From assembly GCA_963816745.1 (NCBI GenBank), contig CAWFLQ010000001.1:372001-436000 (forward strand): a stretch of DNA of 64,000 bases, given 5' to 3'. A model generated the notes under the pieces. It made no database searches. It saw nothing but the letters and a program-made list of their open reading frames with translations, and was not told the DNA's origin. Source of the stretch: VAZQ01 sp963816745. Lineage in GTDB: Bacteria > Pseudomonadota > Alphaproteobacteria > Rhizobiales > Xanthobacteraceae. Position numbers and translations under genes: made by a program. Positions 1-9,078 of the stretch are shown piece by piece (within the stretch, counting starts at the first letter, position 1; every line of letters begins with the position of its first letter).

Positions 1-1
1 G

Positions 2-937
2 CTGGCCGCGGGCTGCTCGCTCATCCTCAAGGCGTCGGAGGAGACGCCGGGCGCCTGCGTCGAGATGGTGCGCTGCTTCGCCGACGCGGGCCTGCCCGCG
101 GGCGTGCTCAACCTCGTGTTCGGCGTGCCGGCGGAAGTCTCCGAGCATCTGCTCGCGAAGGACGCGGTGCGGAAGATCTCGTTCACCGGCTCGATCCCGG
201 TCGGCAAGCATCTCGCCGCGCTCGCGGCGAAGGGCATGAAGCGCACCACCATGGAGCTCGGCGGGCATTCGCCGGTCGTGGTGTTCGCCGACGCCGATCC
301 GGAGAAGGTGGCCGACACCATCGGCGCGTTCAAGTATCGCAACGCCGGCCAGGTCTGCATCTCGCCGACGCGCTTCTACGTGCAGGAGGACGTCTACAAG
401 AAGTTCCTCGCGCGCTTCACCGAATACGCCAAGGGCGTCAAGCTCGGCGACGGGCTGGAGAAGGGCATCACCATGGGGCCGATGGCGAATTCGCGCCGCA
501 TCGACGCCATGGAGAGCTTCGTGGCCGACGCCAAGAGCCGCGGCGGCAAGGTCGTCACCGGCGGCAAGCGGCCGAGCAACCAGGGCTATTTCTACGAGCC
601 GACCGTGGTCACCGACGTGCCCGACGATTCCAAGGTCATGACGCAGGAGCCGTTCGGGCCGATCGCGCCGATCGTCACCTTCAAGACCTTCGACGAGGTG
701 GTGGAGCGCGCGAACTCGCTGGAGTTCGGGCTCGCGGCCTATGCGTTCACCACCTCGAGCTCGACCGCGGCCGCGATCGGCGACGCCATCGACTCCGGCA
801 TGGTCGGCGTCAACTCGGTCATGATCTCGACGCCGGAGACGCCGTTCGGCGGCGTGAAGGAATCCGGCCACGGCAGCGAGGGCGGCATCGAGGGCCTCGG
901 CGCCTATCTCAACACCAAGTTCATCTCGCAGGCGTAG
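2..937 (+). CDS. NAD(P)-dependent aldehyde dehydrogenase, C-terminal part (5' end outside window)
   Basis: The reading frame is open from base 2, so the N-terminus lies outside the window. About 311 residues are present. The conserved MELGGHSP segment carries the general-base Glu, and GQVCISP carries the catalytic Cys. The C-terminal substrate and oligomerisation region follows, with PFGGVKESGHGSEGG near the end. It oxidises an aldehyde to the acid with NAD(P)+ in the cytoplasm. The motifs resemble the succinate-semialdehyde dehydrogenase branch, but the substrate cannot be fixed from the sequence. A nested hairpin repeat starts five bases after the stop codon. Confidence 0.9.
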   Translation: MAAGCSLILKASEETPGACVEMVRCFADAGLPAGVLNLVFGVPAEVSEHLLAKDAVRKISFTGSIPVGKHLAALAAKGMKRTTMELGGHSPVVVFADADPEKVADTIGAFKYRNAGQVCISPTRFYVQEDVYKKFLARFTEYAKGVKLGDGLEKGITMGPMANSRRIDAMESFVADAKSRGGKVVTGGKRPSNQGYFYEPTVVTDVPDDSKVMTQEPFGPIAPIVTFKTFDEVVERANSLEFGLAAYAFTTSSSTAAAIGDAIDSGMVGVNSVMISTPETPFGGVKESGHGSEGGIEGLGAYLNTKFISQA

Positions 938-941
938 CTCT

Positions 942-1055
942 GTAGCCCGCATGGAGCCAACGGGTCGGCGCGAAGCGCCGCCCCGTTGGCGGAATGCGTG
1001 GGCAGTGTTGCCGCGATCGAGAACCCCGGATTTCGCTTCGCTCCATCCGGGCTAC
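942..1055. repeat. Palindromic intergenic repeat (GTAGCCCG...CGGGCTAC type)
   Basis: Outer arms GTAGCCCG-c-ATGGAG and CTCCAT-cc-GGGCTAC face each other across about 80 bases. Inside lies a near-perfect nested hairpin at 957-989 (CCAACGGG and CGGCGC stems, GAA loop). Elements with these arms are common between genes in Bradyrhizobium-like genomes (recalled, not checked). Its position right after the stop codon would let it act as a 3' transcript-stabilising or terminating structure, but there is no U-run. Confidence 0.6.
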
Positions 1056-1118
1056 GGCTGTCTACAATTCGTATCTATATATTGACTACATAGCGCGTCT
1101 GATGCTAGGATTCGTTTG

Positions 1119-1503
1119 CCTTGCTCATCGAGGGGCGTCTTCCGGAGACGGTCCATAGGCGGAGCAAGGTGTGGCGTCCCGCGATGCGGCTCGTAACCGC
1201 AGCCCCGGGAGGTCCGGGGCACCGCCCGCCAGGCACTACGACCTGGCTGCGAGGAGCTCGCTGCACGGATTGCGGAGGACAATTCCGCAGACGGAAGCGC
1301 GGCCCCCGGCCACAAATCGCCACGGTGGAGCGCCGAAAGGCGCGCGTCCTACGTTATTGGACGCAGGGTGCCTCGCAAGCACCCGGCCCGCCGCGTCATG
1401 TGCGGGCCAACCGGATGCCGCTGCATCCGGGCGCCTGTCGGCGCTCCGCCCACCCCTCAAGGTGGGAATTCTTTTCACGACCCGGGCGCAATCGCGCCGC
1501 GGG
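1119..1503 (+). ncRNA. Candidate structured RNA: about fourteen consecutive hairpins
   Basis: The segment is almost wholly built of adjacent stem-loops. CCTTGCTC (1119-1126) pairs with GAGCAAGG (1162-1169) around a CGTCT/AGACG hairpin. Further stems lie at 1185-1201, 1203-1219, 1229-1246, 1249-1261, 1271-1289, 1301-1311, 1330-1343 (GAAA tetraloop), 1344-1364, 1366-1384, 1385-1408 (7 bp), 1411-1430 (7 bp), 1431-1444, 1449-1466 and 1481-1503. Several GC-rich ORFs overlap on both strands, but none has a ribosome binding site or a recognisable protein. The strand is uncertain because stems read both ways; plus is chosen because the GAAA tetraloop forms on that strand. I do not recognise it as RNase P, tmRNA, 6S RNA or a group II intron. 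Confidence 0.4.
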
Positions 1504-1584
1504 AACGAGATGTGCTGTTTGACAACTGAAGAGGTGAATGTCGCAACGGGGCGTGTCGCCACGCGCCGCGGTGCGCGTGACTGC

Positions 1585-1723
1585 GCCCTCTCCCCTTGCG
1601 GGAGAGGGCATGTACGGCGGTGAAACGAATCAGATGGGGTGAGGGGTGTACCTCGAAGAGAACCCCTCACCCATCAGAATTCGTGTCAACACCGAGCGGC
1701 CCTCTCCCGCAAGGGGAGAGGGC
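1585..1723. repeat. Composite palindromic repeat between convergent genes
   Basis: Two copies of a 10-bp-stem hairpin, GCCCTCTCCC with a 5-base loop, lie at 1585-1609 and 1699-1723 in opposite loop orientation. They flank a third stem of 14-15 bases, GATGGGGTGAGGGGT (1633-1647) with ACCCCTCACCCATC (1662-1675). The whole unit is one large nested palindrome lying 38 bases past the stop of the minus-strand hydroxylase. It probably serves as its terminator or is a mobile palindromic repeat. Confidence 0.6.
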
Positions 1724-1761
1724 GTAAGCGGCGGCACCGCGTCTGCGGATCCAGCCGACCG

Positions 1762-4104
1762 CTACGCCTGCTGCGCCTTCTGGCACGCCTGCCAGATTTT
1801 CTCCGGCGTCGCCGGCATGTCGAGATGCGCGCCGGCGCCGCCGGGGATCGCATCGGCGATGGCGTTCATGACGGCGGAGATCGCCGCCGTGGTGCCGGCC
1901 TCGCCCGCGCCCTTGACGCCGAGCGGGTTGGTCGTCGCCGGCACCGAGTGGATGGCATCCTTGAACACGGGCATGTCGTCGGCGTGCGGCATCGCATAGT
2001 CCATGAACGAGCCGGTGACGAGCTGTCCGCCCGATGCGTCGTACACCGCGTTCTCCATCATCGCCTGGCCCAGCCCCTGCGCGATCGAGCCGTGGGTCTG
2101 GCCCTCGACGATCATCTTGTTGAGCGCGCGCCCGCAATCGTCGACCGCGGCATAGGCGACGAGCGCAAGACTTCCGGTCAACGGGTCGATCTCCACCTCG
2201 GCGATGTGGCAGCCGTTGGGAAACGTCAGCGGCGTCTCGGCATTGACCTTGGTGTCGAGATCCTCGGCAATCTCGCCGCGCGCTTTCATCTCCTTGGCGC
2301 GTGCCGCCAGGTCGAAAAGCGAAATGTTGCGATCGGTGCCGACGATGCCGAAACGCCCGTTGCGATACTCGATGTCGGCCTCGGCCGTTTCGAGCACGCT
2401 CGCGGCGATGGCCTTGCCCTTGGTCAGCAGCGCCTCGACGGTCTTGACCAGCGCGTGGCTCACGGTCATGGCCGAGCGCGAGCCGACCGAGGCATAGCCC
2501 GCGATCTCCATGGCGGAATCGCCGTGCTGGTGCTGGATCAGCTCGGCCTTGATGCCGAGCCGCTCCGCCAGCATCGGATTGAACACGGTGGCGTGGCCCT
2601 GGCCGGTCGATTGCACGTTGAGGTTCAGGAACAGCTTCTCGCCGCCGGGAAATTTCAGCTCGGTGCCCTCGAGCGGAAAGCCGCCGGCGTGCTCGAGCAT
2701 GCAGGAGATGCCGATGCCGCGGTACTTGCCGCGCTTGCCCGCCTCGCGCCGGCGCTGCTTGAAGCCCTCGTAGTCGGCGAGCTCCAGCGCCTTGTCGAGC
2801 ACGATCTCGAACTCGCCGCTGTCGATGGTGGTGCCGACCGCGGTCTTGTAGGGCATCGCCTTGGACTTGATCAGGTTGCGGCGGCGCAGCTTCACCGGAT
2901 CGATGCCGCTGACGCGCGCCGCCTCGTCGATCACGCGCTCGAGGATGTAGTTCGCCTCCGGGCGCCCGGCGCCGCGATAGGGCGCGGTCGGGGTGGTGTT
3001 GGTGAACACGCAGCGCGCGGCGATGTCGATCAGCTTGATGTCGTACATGCCCGGCAGGCAGCGCGCGAGGTTCACGGTCTGGATGTTGGCGCCGACCGCG
3101 CCGATATAGGCGCCCATGCTGCCGAGATGGCGGATGCGCAGCGCCAGGATTTTTCCCTTGTCGTCGAGCGCCAGCTCGACATCGCTGTAGGCGTCGCGCG
3201 CATGGTTGTCGCTGAGGAACGCCTCGGCGCGGTTCGACATCCAGTGCACGGGCCGGCCGATCTTGCGCGCCGCCACCAGGATGGCGAGGTATTCCGGATA
3301 GGGGCCGGTCTTGAGCCCGAACGCGCCGCCGACGTCCTCGGTGGTGACGCGCAGGCGCTCCTTGGGAACGCCGAGGATCGGCGCGAGGCCGTCGCGCAGC
3401 GCCCGCGCGCTCTGCGAGCAGCAGCGCAGATTGTAGCTCTCGTTCGCCGGATCGTAGCTCGCGGTGGCGCCGCGCGGCTCGATCGAGTGCACCATGATCC
3501 GCTGATGGACCAGGGAGACCTTGGCGACATGCTTCGCCGAAGCGATGGCCGCATCGACCTCCTTGGCGTTGGCCTCGGGGTCGGCGGCCATTCCCAGCCA
3601 GTCCACGGCGATGTTGCCCGGCGCCTCCGGCCAGACTTGCGGCGCGCCGTCGCGCACCGCCTCGCGCAGGTCCACAGCCGGCGTGCGCTCCTCGTAGTCG
3701 ACCGTGACCAGCTCGGCCGCGTCCTGCGCCGCGGTCAGCGTCTCGGCGACCACCACCGCGACCGGCTCGCCGACGTGCCGCACGGTCTTGCCGGCGAGCG
3801 CGGGACGATGGGGAATGATCAGCTTGGTGCCGCCGCGGCCGGCGACCGGCGGATGCTGGGAGATGTTGCCGATGCCTTCCATGTCGGCGGCGGTGAGCAC
3901 CGCGAGCACGCCGGGCACGGCTTTCGCGGCGGCGACGTCGATCGATTTGATATCGGCGAAGGCGTGCTGGGAGCGCACGAAATAGGCCTGCGCCTGGCCG
4001 GTGATCGGGGCGTCGGCTGCGTAGCGTCCGAGGCCGCGCACCAGCGGGTCATCCTCCAGGCGAGGCTGGTGCGGCGCGCGGCTTTCTATGGTCTTCGAAT
4101 CCAT
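1762..4104 (-). CDS. Xanthine dehydrogenase/aldehyde oxidase-family molybdopterin-binding subunit
   Basis: This 780-residue intact protein has the fold of CoxL/XdhB-type large subunits. VGGAFG lies near residue 258 (first Mo-cofactor contact). AYRGAGRPE lies near residue 373, the loop typical of form II CoxL-like enzymes rather than true CO dehydrogenase, which has a Cys in this loop. GVKGAGEAG near residue 731 holds the catalytic Glu. Such enzymes hydroxylate N-heterocycles or oxidise aldehydes and pass electrons through a 2Fe-2S and an FAD subunit. Neither partner gene is adjacent here: upstream is a divergent Ldh_2-family gene, 80 bases away. Either it borrows the 2Fe-2S protein encoded at 13.1-13.5 kb or its partners lie elsewhere. 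Confidence 0.88.
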   Translation of the reverse strand: MDSKTIESRAPHQPRLEDDPLVRGLGRYAADAPITGQAQAYFVRSQHAFADIKSIDVAAAKAVPGVLAVLTAADMEGIGNISQHPPVAGRGGTKLIIPHRPALAGKTVRHVGEPVAVVVAETLTAAQDAAELVTVDYEERTPAVDLREAVRDGAPQVWPEAPGNIAVDWLGMAADPEANAKEVDAAIASAKHVAKVSLVHQRIMVHSIEPRGATASYDPANESYNLRCCSQSARALRDGLAPILGVPKERLRVTTEDVGGAFGLKTGPYPEYLAILVAARKIGRPVHWMSNRAEAFLSDNHARDAYSDVELALDDKGKILALRIRHLGSMGAYIGAVGANIQTVNLARCLPGMYDIKLIDIAARCVFTNTTPTAPYRGAGRPEANYILERVIDEAARVSGIDPVKLRRRNLIKSKAMPYKTAVGTTIDSGEFEIVLDKALELADYEGFKQRRREAGKRGKYRGIGISCMLEHAGGFPLEGTELKFPGGEKLFLNLNVQSTGQGHATVFNPMLAERLGIKAELIQHQHGDSAMEIAGYASVGSRSAMTVSHALVKTVEALLTKGKAIAASVLETAEADIEYRNGRFGIVGTDRNISLFDLAARAKEMKARGEIAEDLDTKVNAETPLTFPNGCHIAEVEIDPLTGSLALVAYAAVDDCGRALNKMIVEGQTHGSIAQGLGQAMMENAVYDASGGQLVTGSFMDYAMPHADDMPVFKDAIHSVPATTNPLGVKGAGEAGTTAAISAVMNAIADAIPGGAGAHLDMPATPEKIWQACQKAQQA

Positions 4105-4184
4105 GGTGATTTCCGGGGGCAGGGGGTCTTTGCGGGAGCCCGTTTATAACGCATACAGCGGCGAGGGGTAGGGCGGTTTCGGAA

Positions 4185-5253
4185 ATGAACCAAACACGAA
4201 CGTGCATACCGGCCGCGGCTATCGCCGGGTTGATCGCCGACGCGCTCGGCAAGGCCGGCCTGCCGGCGGAGGATGCCGCCAAGGTCGCGGAATTGATGAC
4301 CGAGGCCGACCTCACCGGCGCCGACGCCCACGGCGTGTTCCGGCTGCCGCAATATGTGCGGCGATTGCGCGCGGGCGGCGTCAATCCGCGGCCGAACATC
4401 CAGGTGACCAAGACCGCGCCGGCCACCGCGCTGGTCGACGGCGACAACGGCATGGGCCACCTGGTGATGGCGCGCGCGGCCGAGACCGCGATCGGGCTCG
4501 CGCGCGACGACCGGCGTGGCCTGGGTCGGCGCGCGGCGCTCGAACCATGCCGGCTCGGCCGGGGTCTACGCCGCGCTGCCGCTCGCGCAGGACATGATCG
4601 GGATCTATTCCGTCGTCGCCAGCGCCAACCACATGGCGATGTGGGGCGGCGCCGAGACGCTGCTCGGCACCAATCCGCTGGCGGTTGCGATCCCCGCCGG
4701 CGAGGAGGCGCCGGTCGTGCTCGACATCGCCACCACCGTGGTCTCCTACGGCACGGTGAAGAACTACCGCCTGCAGGGCAAGACGATGCCCGAGGGCTGG
4801 ATGGTGAGCCGCGCGGACGGCGGTCCGCTCACCGACCCGCAGCAGAGCGACGAGGGCCTGCTGCTGCCGATCGGCGCCTACAAGGGCAGCGGGCTCGCGC
4901 TGGTGCTGGGGCTGCTCGCCGGCACGCTCAACGGCGCGGCGTTCGGGCGCGACGTCATCGACTTCAACCACGACGACGAGAGCGCCTGCGACAACGGCCA
5001 CTTCATCATCGCGCTCGACATCGCGCGCTTCGTTCCGCTTGAAGCGTTCCGTGCCGAGGTCGACCGCCACATGCGCGACCTGCGCACCTCGCAGCGCCTG
5101 CCCGGCATCGACGCCATCCGCCTGCCGGGCGCCGAGCGCCGCGCCCGCCGCGACGACCGCCTGCGCAACGGCGTGCCGATGGCGCCGGAGCTGTTGGCGC
5201 AGCTCGACAAGTTGGCGGATGAGCTGGGGGTGAAGCCGTTGAGGGAGCGGTAG
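4185..5253 (+). pseudogene. Ldh_2-family (malate/L-lactate/sulfolactate) dehydrogenase, one frameshift
   Basis: The product reads in two frames. The first runs from 4185 to about 4510 (ADAHGVFRLPQYVRRL, substrate loop of the family). The second continues with VAWVGARRSNHAG, GIYSVVASANHM and GAYKGSGLALVLGLLAG to the stop at 5253. One extra base near 4508-4512 separates them, and nothing else is lost; the total of about 355 residues is normal for this family. Members are NAD(P)-dependent 2-hydroxyacid dehydrogenases with an unusual fold not related to classical LDH. The frameshift may be a sequencing error. It diverges from the molybdenum hydroxylase at 1762-4104. Confidence 0.82.
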
Positions 5254-5453
5254 GAGCGCGGCCACGGCGCTTGCCGGCATCTCCCAGATTGCGCGGGAGA
5301 CGTCGAGCGCCTTGCCGCACGCGTAGCGAAGGCGACGCGGGTGACGCGTGGGCGCAATCGCGCACGCTCCGTGCTTGATCGGGACCCCACTCCGACCCTG
5401 CCCGCAGGCGATTTTGCCCACCGGAGCGTGGCGGGCGAAGCCACAGTGACGCC

Positions 5454-6470
5454 TCACTTGTTCTCCATCGCGGTGCGCACGCGCGCGACGGTCTCGGCCG
5501 GCGTCTTGATGACCTGCTCGACGAAGTTGGCGACCTGCTCGCCCGTGAGCGGCTCGACCTCGATCTTGAGCCTGTCCGCCTCGGCCAGATAAGCCGGGTC
5601 CTTCATGGTGGCGTCGAAAGCCCGGCGCAGCGCCTGCACGCGCGCCGCCGGCACGTTCGGCGGCAGGAAGAACGGACGGCCATATTCCAGGCGCGCCAGC
5701 ATCAGCCGCAGCGCCGCGCGCTGCTCCTCGGTCTTGGCGACGCTCAGGAACATCGGAACGTCGGGCAGCTCCGGGTTCTTGGTGAACGTCCACTGCGCCA
5801 GCATGCGGATCTTCTTGTCGGCGATCCAGCCCGGATTGATCGCCTTGAGCGTCGACCAGTTGGCGATAGTGCCGTGCACCTCGCCGCTCTCCATCGCGAG
5901 ATGGATCTTCGGCGTGCTCTCGTAGCCGGTGACGACCTTGAATTTGAAACCGAACAAATGATTGGCGAGCACGGGATAGTCGAACTGGGTCGAGCCCGGC
6001 GCTTGGCCGCCCATCACGGTCTCCTTGGTGCGGGCGTCGTCGAGCGTCTGCGCCGGCGCGGTGTTCCAGACGTACATCACCTGGGTCTCGCGATTCGTGC
6101 TGCCGAGCCAATTGAGCTTCACCGGATCGAAGCGGGCGCCGCCGGGCTGCAGCAGCGGCGTGGTCGGCATGCCGTTGAACGACGCGCCGATGACCGTGCC
6201 GTCGAACGGGCCGTTGTTGTAGAGCGCGTTGGTCATCGTCAGGCTGCCGGCGCCCGGCTGGTTCTGCACGATGATGGTCGGCTGGCCCGGAATGTGGTTG
6301 CCCATGTGGCGCGCCAGCAGCCGCGCATTGATGTCGTAGCCGGAGCCGACGCCAACTCCGACGATGAGGCGAATGGTCTTGCCCTTGAAGAAGGCGGCGA
6401 CGTCCTCCTGCGCAAGTGTCGGCGCGTTGGCGAGGAACAACGCCGTGAGAGCGAGCAATGCCTTCTTCAT
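5454..6470 (-). CDS. Tripartite tricarboxylate transporter (Bug) substrate-binding protein
   Basis: A 338-residue exported receptor with an N-terminal signal peptide (cleavage after LAQ near residue 21). The Bug fold signature follows: IRLIVGVGVGSGYDINARLLARH, then IIVQNQPGAGSLTMTNALYN. It is more distant from the other receptors in this window and lacks their PYD.KDF segment. Bug proteins capture carboxylates in the periplasm and hand them to a TctAB permease or act as sensors. It is the last gene of a minus-strand run, six bases after the DUF3303 gene. Confidence 0.88.
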   Translation of the reverse strand: MKKALLALTALFLANAPTLAQEDVAAFFKGKTIRLIVGVGVGSGYDINARLLARHMGNHIPGQPTIIVQNQPGAGSLTMTNALYNNGPFDGTVIGASFNGMPTTPLLQPGGARFDPVKLNWLGSTNRETQVMYVWNTAPAQTLDDARTKETVMGGQAPGSTQFDYPVLANHLFGFKFKVVTGYESTPKIHLAMESGEVHGTIANWSTLKAINPGWIADKKIRMLAQWTFTKNPELPDVPMFLSVAKTEEQRAALRLMLARLEYGRPFFLPPNVPAARVQALRRAFDATMKDPAYLAEADRLKIEVEPLTGEQVANFVEQVIKTPAETVARVRTAMENK

Positions 6471-6476
6471 TGATTT

Positions 6477-6761
6477 TTACTCCTTCCCTAGAGTTCGATC
6501 CGCCAGCGCGGCGGCGGTGTCCTTGCCGGGTACAACGGGAACGATCTCAAAAGCCATGAGGTCGGACCACTCGGCGATCCACTTCTGCAGCAGCGTGACG
6601 TCGGCGCATTCCATCAGCTGAAAGCAGCGGCCGAGATCGGCGCTGACCCAGCTGTTCACGAACGTCAGTCCGTCGGGCATCATGCGGCCCTTCTCGCGGA
6701 AACGCCGATAGACGGACTTGGCGTCCTGGTCGCGGAATTCCTCGATCACCATGAACAGCAT
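6477..6761 (-). CDS. DUF3303-like small protein
   Basis: A 94-residue protein of ferredoxin-like dimeric alpha-beta appearance. It starts MLFMVIEEFRDQDAKSVYRRF and carries the GLTFVNSWVSADLGRCFQLME segment that marks the DUF3303 group. No catalytic residues are known for this group. It sits 30 bases after a Gfo/Idh/MocA gene and 6 bases before a Bug receptor, so it belongs to that catabolic operon; small proteins of this kind often act as monooxygenase- or isomerase-like accessories. The specific function is unknown. Confidence 0.72.
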   Translation of the reverse strand: MLFMVIEEFRDQDAKSVYRRFREKGRMMPDGLTFVNSWVSADLGRCFQLMECADVTLLQKWIAEWSDLMAFEIVPVVPGKDTAAALADRTLGKE

Positions 6762-6791
6762 GACAAGCTCTCGGGCGATTCCAAACGTGCA

Positions 6792-7908
6792 TTATGCCGC
6801 AGCGCGGTCCTCGCCGGGCTCGAGCGGCAGCTTCACCGGCTGCTTGCGCTTGGCCGACAGATCGAGCGCCTTGGTCAGCATCAGCCGGTTGTGCGCCTCG
6901 GCGGCGGTGGCGGCTTGCGTCGGCACGCCCATGCGCGATGCGGTTGAGCCAGGACTCGGTCTCCTCCCGCATCGGCCCGCGCAATTCGCCGAGCGCCATG
7001 TCGCCGGGCGGATAGCTGCCCATGAAATCGACCAGGCGGCTCTTGTCGGGCGCGTAGCCTTCCTCCTGCGGCGCCGAGACCGCGAGCACCATGTCGCGGT
7101 GGGTGTCGTCGATGGTGAGCACGCCATCGGTGCCGTTGATGCCGACCTCGAGGCTGTAGACCGCGCCCGGCCAGGTCACCGGCAGCGCCCAGGAGATGTT
7201 GAGGTGATAGACGCTGCCGTCGCTGAACATGATCATGCCGGCGGTGGCGTCGATGCCCTGATAGGTCGGGCCCAGAACCTTGTCGATCGAGCGCGCGTAG
7301 CATTCGACCGGGGTCTTCGCCTCCATGTACCACATGACGATGTCGAGCGCGTGGGTGCCCGAGATCACCATCGGCGAGATCGTCTTCGGATCGTCGGTGC
7401 GCTTGTAGTTGTCGATGGCGACGAGGCGGTTCATGAACGCGCGCGAGGTCACCAGGGTCACGTCGCCGAGCGCGCCGGTGCGCACCTTCTCCTTGGCGCC
7501 GAGCCATTTGCGGCGGAAGCGCTGGGTGTAGCCGACGACCGCGTCGAGCTTGGCGTCGGTGATCGCCTTGAGCACGCGCGCGGATTCGCCGAGATCGGTC
7601 GCCAGCGGCTTCTCGATCAGCATCGGCACGCCGCGCTCGACCGCCGCCAGGATCGGATCGACGTGCAGGTGCTCGTCGGTGGCGATGATGACGCAGGTGA
7701 CCTCCGGGCGCTTGAGCAGCTCGCGATAATCCTGCGTGACGAAATCGGCGCCGATCTTCTCCGCGACGAAGAGGCCGCGGTTGTGGTTCTTCTCGGCGAT
7801 GCCGATCCACTTCACCGCCGGATGGCGCGCCGCCACCTCGCCGCGGAACAGTCCGACCCGGCCGGCGCCGATGATGGCGAGCCCGATGTCCTTCGCCTGC
7901 CGTCTCAT
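6792..7908 (-). pseudogene. Gfo/Idh/MocA-family oxidoreductase, one frameshift near the 3' end
   Basis: Starts MRRQAKDIGLAIIGAGRVG, a GxGxxG Rossmann motif, then LIEKPLATD, the conserved EKP lysine of the family. The C-terminal alpha/beta domain follows (VSGTHALDIVMWYME-type HALD segment). Around 6930 the frame shifts and the true C-terminus, ending KLPLEPGEDRAAA, continues in another frame to the TAA at 6792. The ATG overlaps the stop of the preceding Gfo/Idh/MocA gene by four bases (ATGA), which indicates translational coupling. Members are NAD(P)-dependent dehydrogenases, commonly of sugars and polyols; two tandem copies suggest successive or heteromeric steps on one substrate. Confidence 0.82.
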
Positions 7909-8981
7909 CGTCGTGCTCCCACCATGTCGGCGACCTGCGACAGCGACGCGTTCGACAGCGGCAGGTCGACCGGCTCGTTGCGCTCGGCGGAGAGGTCGGC
8001 GGCGGTGTAGGTCTCCATCACCATGCGCGCGCTCTCCGGCGTCACCATGACCGGGCGATCGAGGATGCAGGCTTCGAGAAAGTGGATGGTCTCCGGTCCC
8101 ATCTGGCCCGCGAACACGTGGTCGACCTGCTCGCCCGGCATGGTCGACATCGGAAAGCGGGTGCCTTCGGCCACGGTGTTGAGCCAGATGTCGCGGTGCG
8201 TGTCGTCGAGGATCAGCGCGCCCTCGGTGCCGGTGATCTCGATCCAGGTCGAGCAGAAATTGGGATAGCTCGGCGGCAGGTTCCAGCCGCCGCCGATGGT
8301 GACCAGCATGCCGTTGTCCATGGTCACGATCGACCACATGATGTCGAAGGAGCCGTTGACCGGCTGCATGTAGCCGTAGGCGCCCTGCGAGTAGACGCGC
8401 ACCGGCTTCGCCGGCTCGAGCAGCCAGAACACGAAATCGAGGTCGTGGGTCAACTCCATCACCACCGGCGAGAGCTTCACCCGCTTGGCGATCTTGGTGC
8501 CGAGGTTGCGGGTGATATGGCGGCTGACCATCACCGAGACCACCTTGCCGAGCGTGCCGTCGGTGATCTTCTTCTTGGCGTAGGCGAACTTCGTGTTGAA
8601 GCGCTGCGAATAGCCGATGGTGAACTTGAGCTTGCCGCGCCGCGCCAGCGTGATCAGCTCGTCCGCCTCCCACAGCTCGAGCGCGATCGGCTTTTCCAGC
8701 AGCACGTGCTTGCCGGCCTTGAGGCAGTCGCGCGTGATCGGATAAGTGGTTCTGCTCCGGCGTGGTGCAGACATAGACCACCGAGATGTTCGGGTTCTTG
8801 AGGATGTCCTGGTAGTCGAGCGTCGCGGTGGCGGGCCGGGTCAGCGCCTTGACCTCGGCCAGGCGGTCCGGGCGGATCTCGCAGATGTGCAGCTTGTCCA
8901 CCAGCGCGGAGCGCGACAGCGTTTCGGCGCGGATGCCGCCGCACCAGCCGGTGCCGATGACGCGACTTCGACTTGTTTCAC
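7905..8981 (-). pseudogene. Gfo/Idh/MocA-family oxidoreductase, two frameshifts in the N-terminal half
   Basis: The most plausible start is GTG at 8981 with AAGGGG eight bases upstream, giving MKQVEVA. A frameshift near 8960 leads into VIGTGWCGG, the Rossmann motif. A second, near 8745, splits VCTTPEQNH from TRDCLKAGKHVLLEKPIALELWEAD, the NAD-binding EKP segment. From there the frame is open to the stop at 7905. The C-terminal domain has the VMELTHDLDFVFWLL region. It is paralogous to the next gene (6792-7908) and overlaps it by ATGA. Conservation outside the breaks suggests a functional or very recently broken gene. Confidence 0.8.
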
Positions 8982-9078
8982 GCGTAAACCCCTTGCACGT
9001 TTCTTGCGGCCGGACCGGCCTTGGCGGCGCATAAAGACCATGCCCGCGCGGCCTCCGCAATCGGCCTTTTTCGCCGCA

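Noticed and set aside
1119..1503. Group II intron or RNase P RNA
   Set aside because: No domain V-like hairpin with the AGC/GNRA pattern of introns, no intron-encoded reverse transcriptase, and no conserved RNase P core segments.
1502..1530. GGAAC followed by TTTGACA as a promoter
   Set aside because: The 16-base spacing from GGAAC ends in CAAC rather than CGTT, and no gene starts downstream on the plus strand.
1121..1670. Several overlapping ORFs on both strands across the hairpin array
   Set aside because: No ribosome binding sites, no protein motifs, and the sequence is better explained by consecutive inverted repeats.
1639..4149. Long plus-strand open frame of 836 codons
   Set aside because: It is the mirror of the molybdenum hydroxylase gene on the other strand, with Arg/Ala/His-rich composition and no motifs; the minus-strand product has all catalytic motifs.
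6547..9060. Minus-strand open frame of 837 codons that looks like a double oxidoreductase fusion
   Set aside because: Only parts of it match; it joins pieces of two separate Gfo/Idh/MocA genes because of frameshifts and lack of stops in GC-rich DNA.
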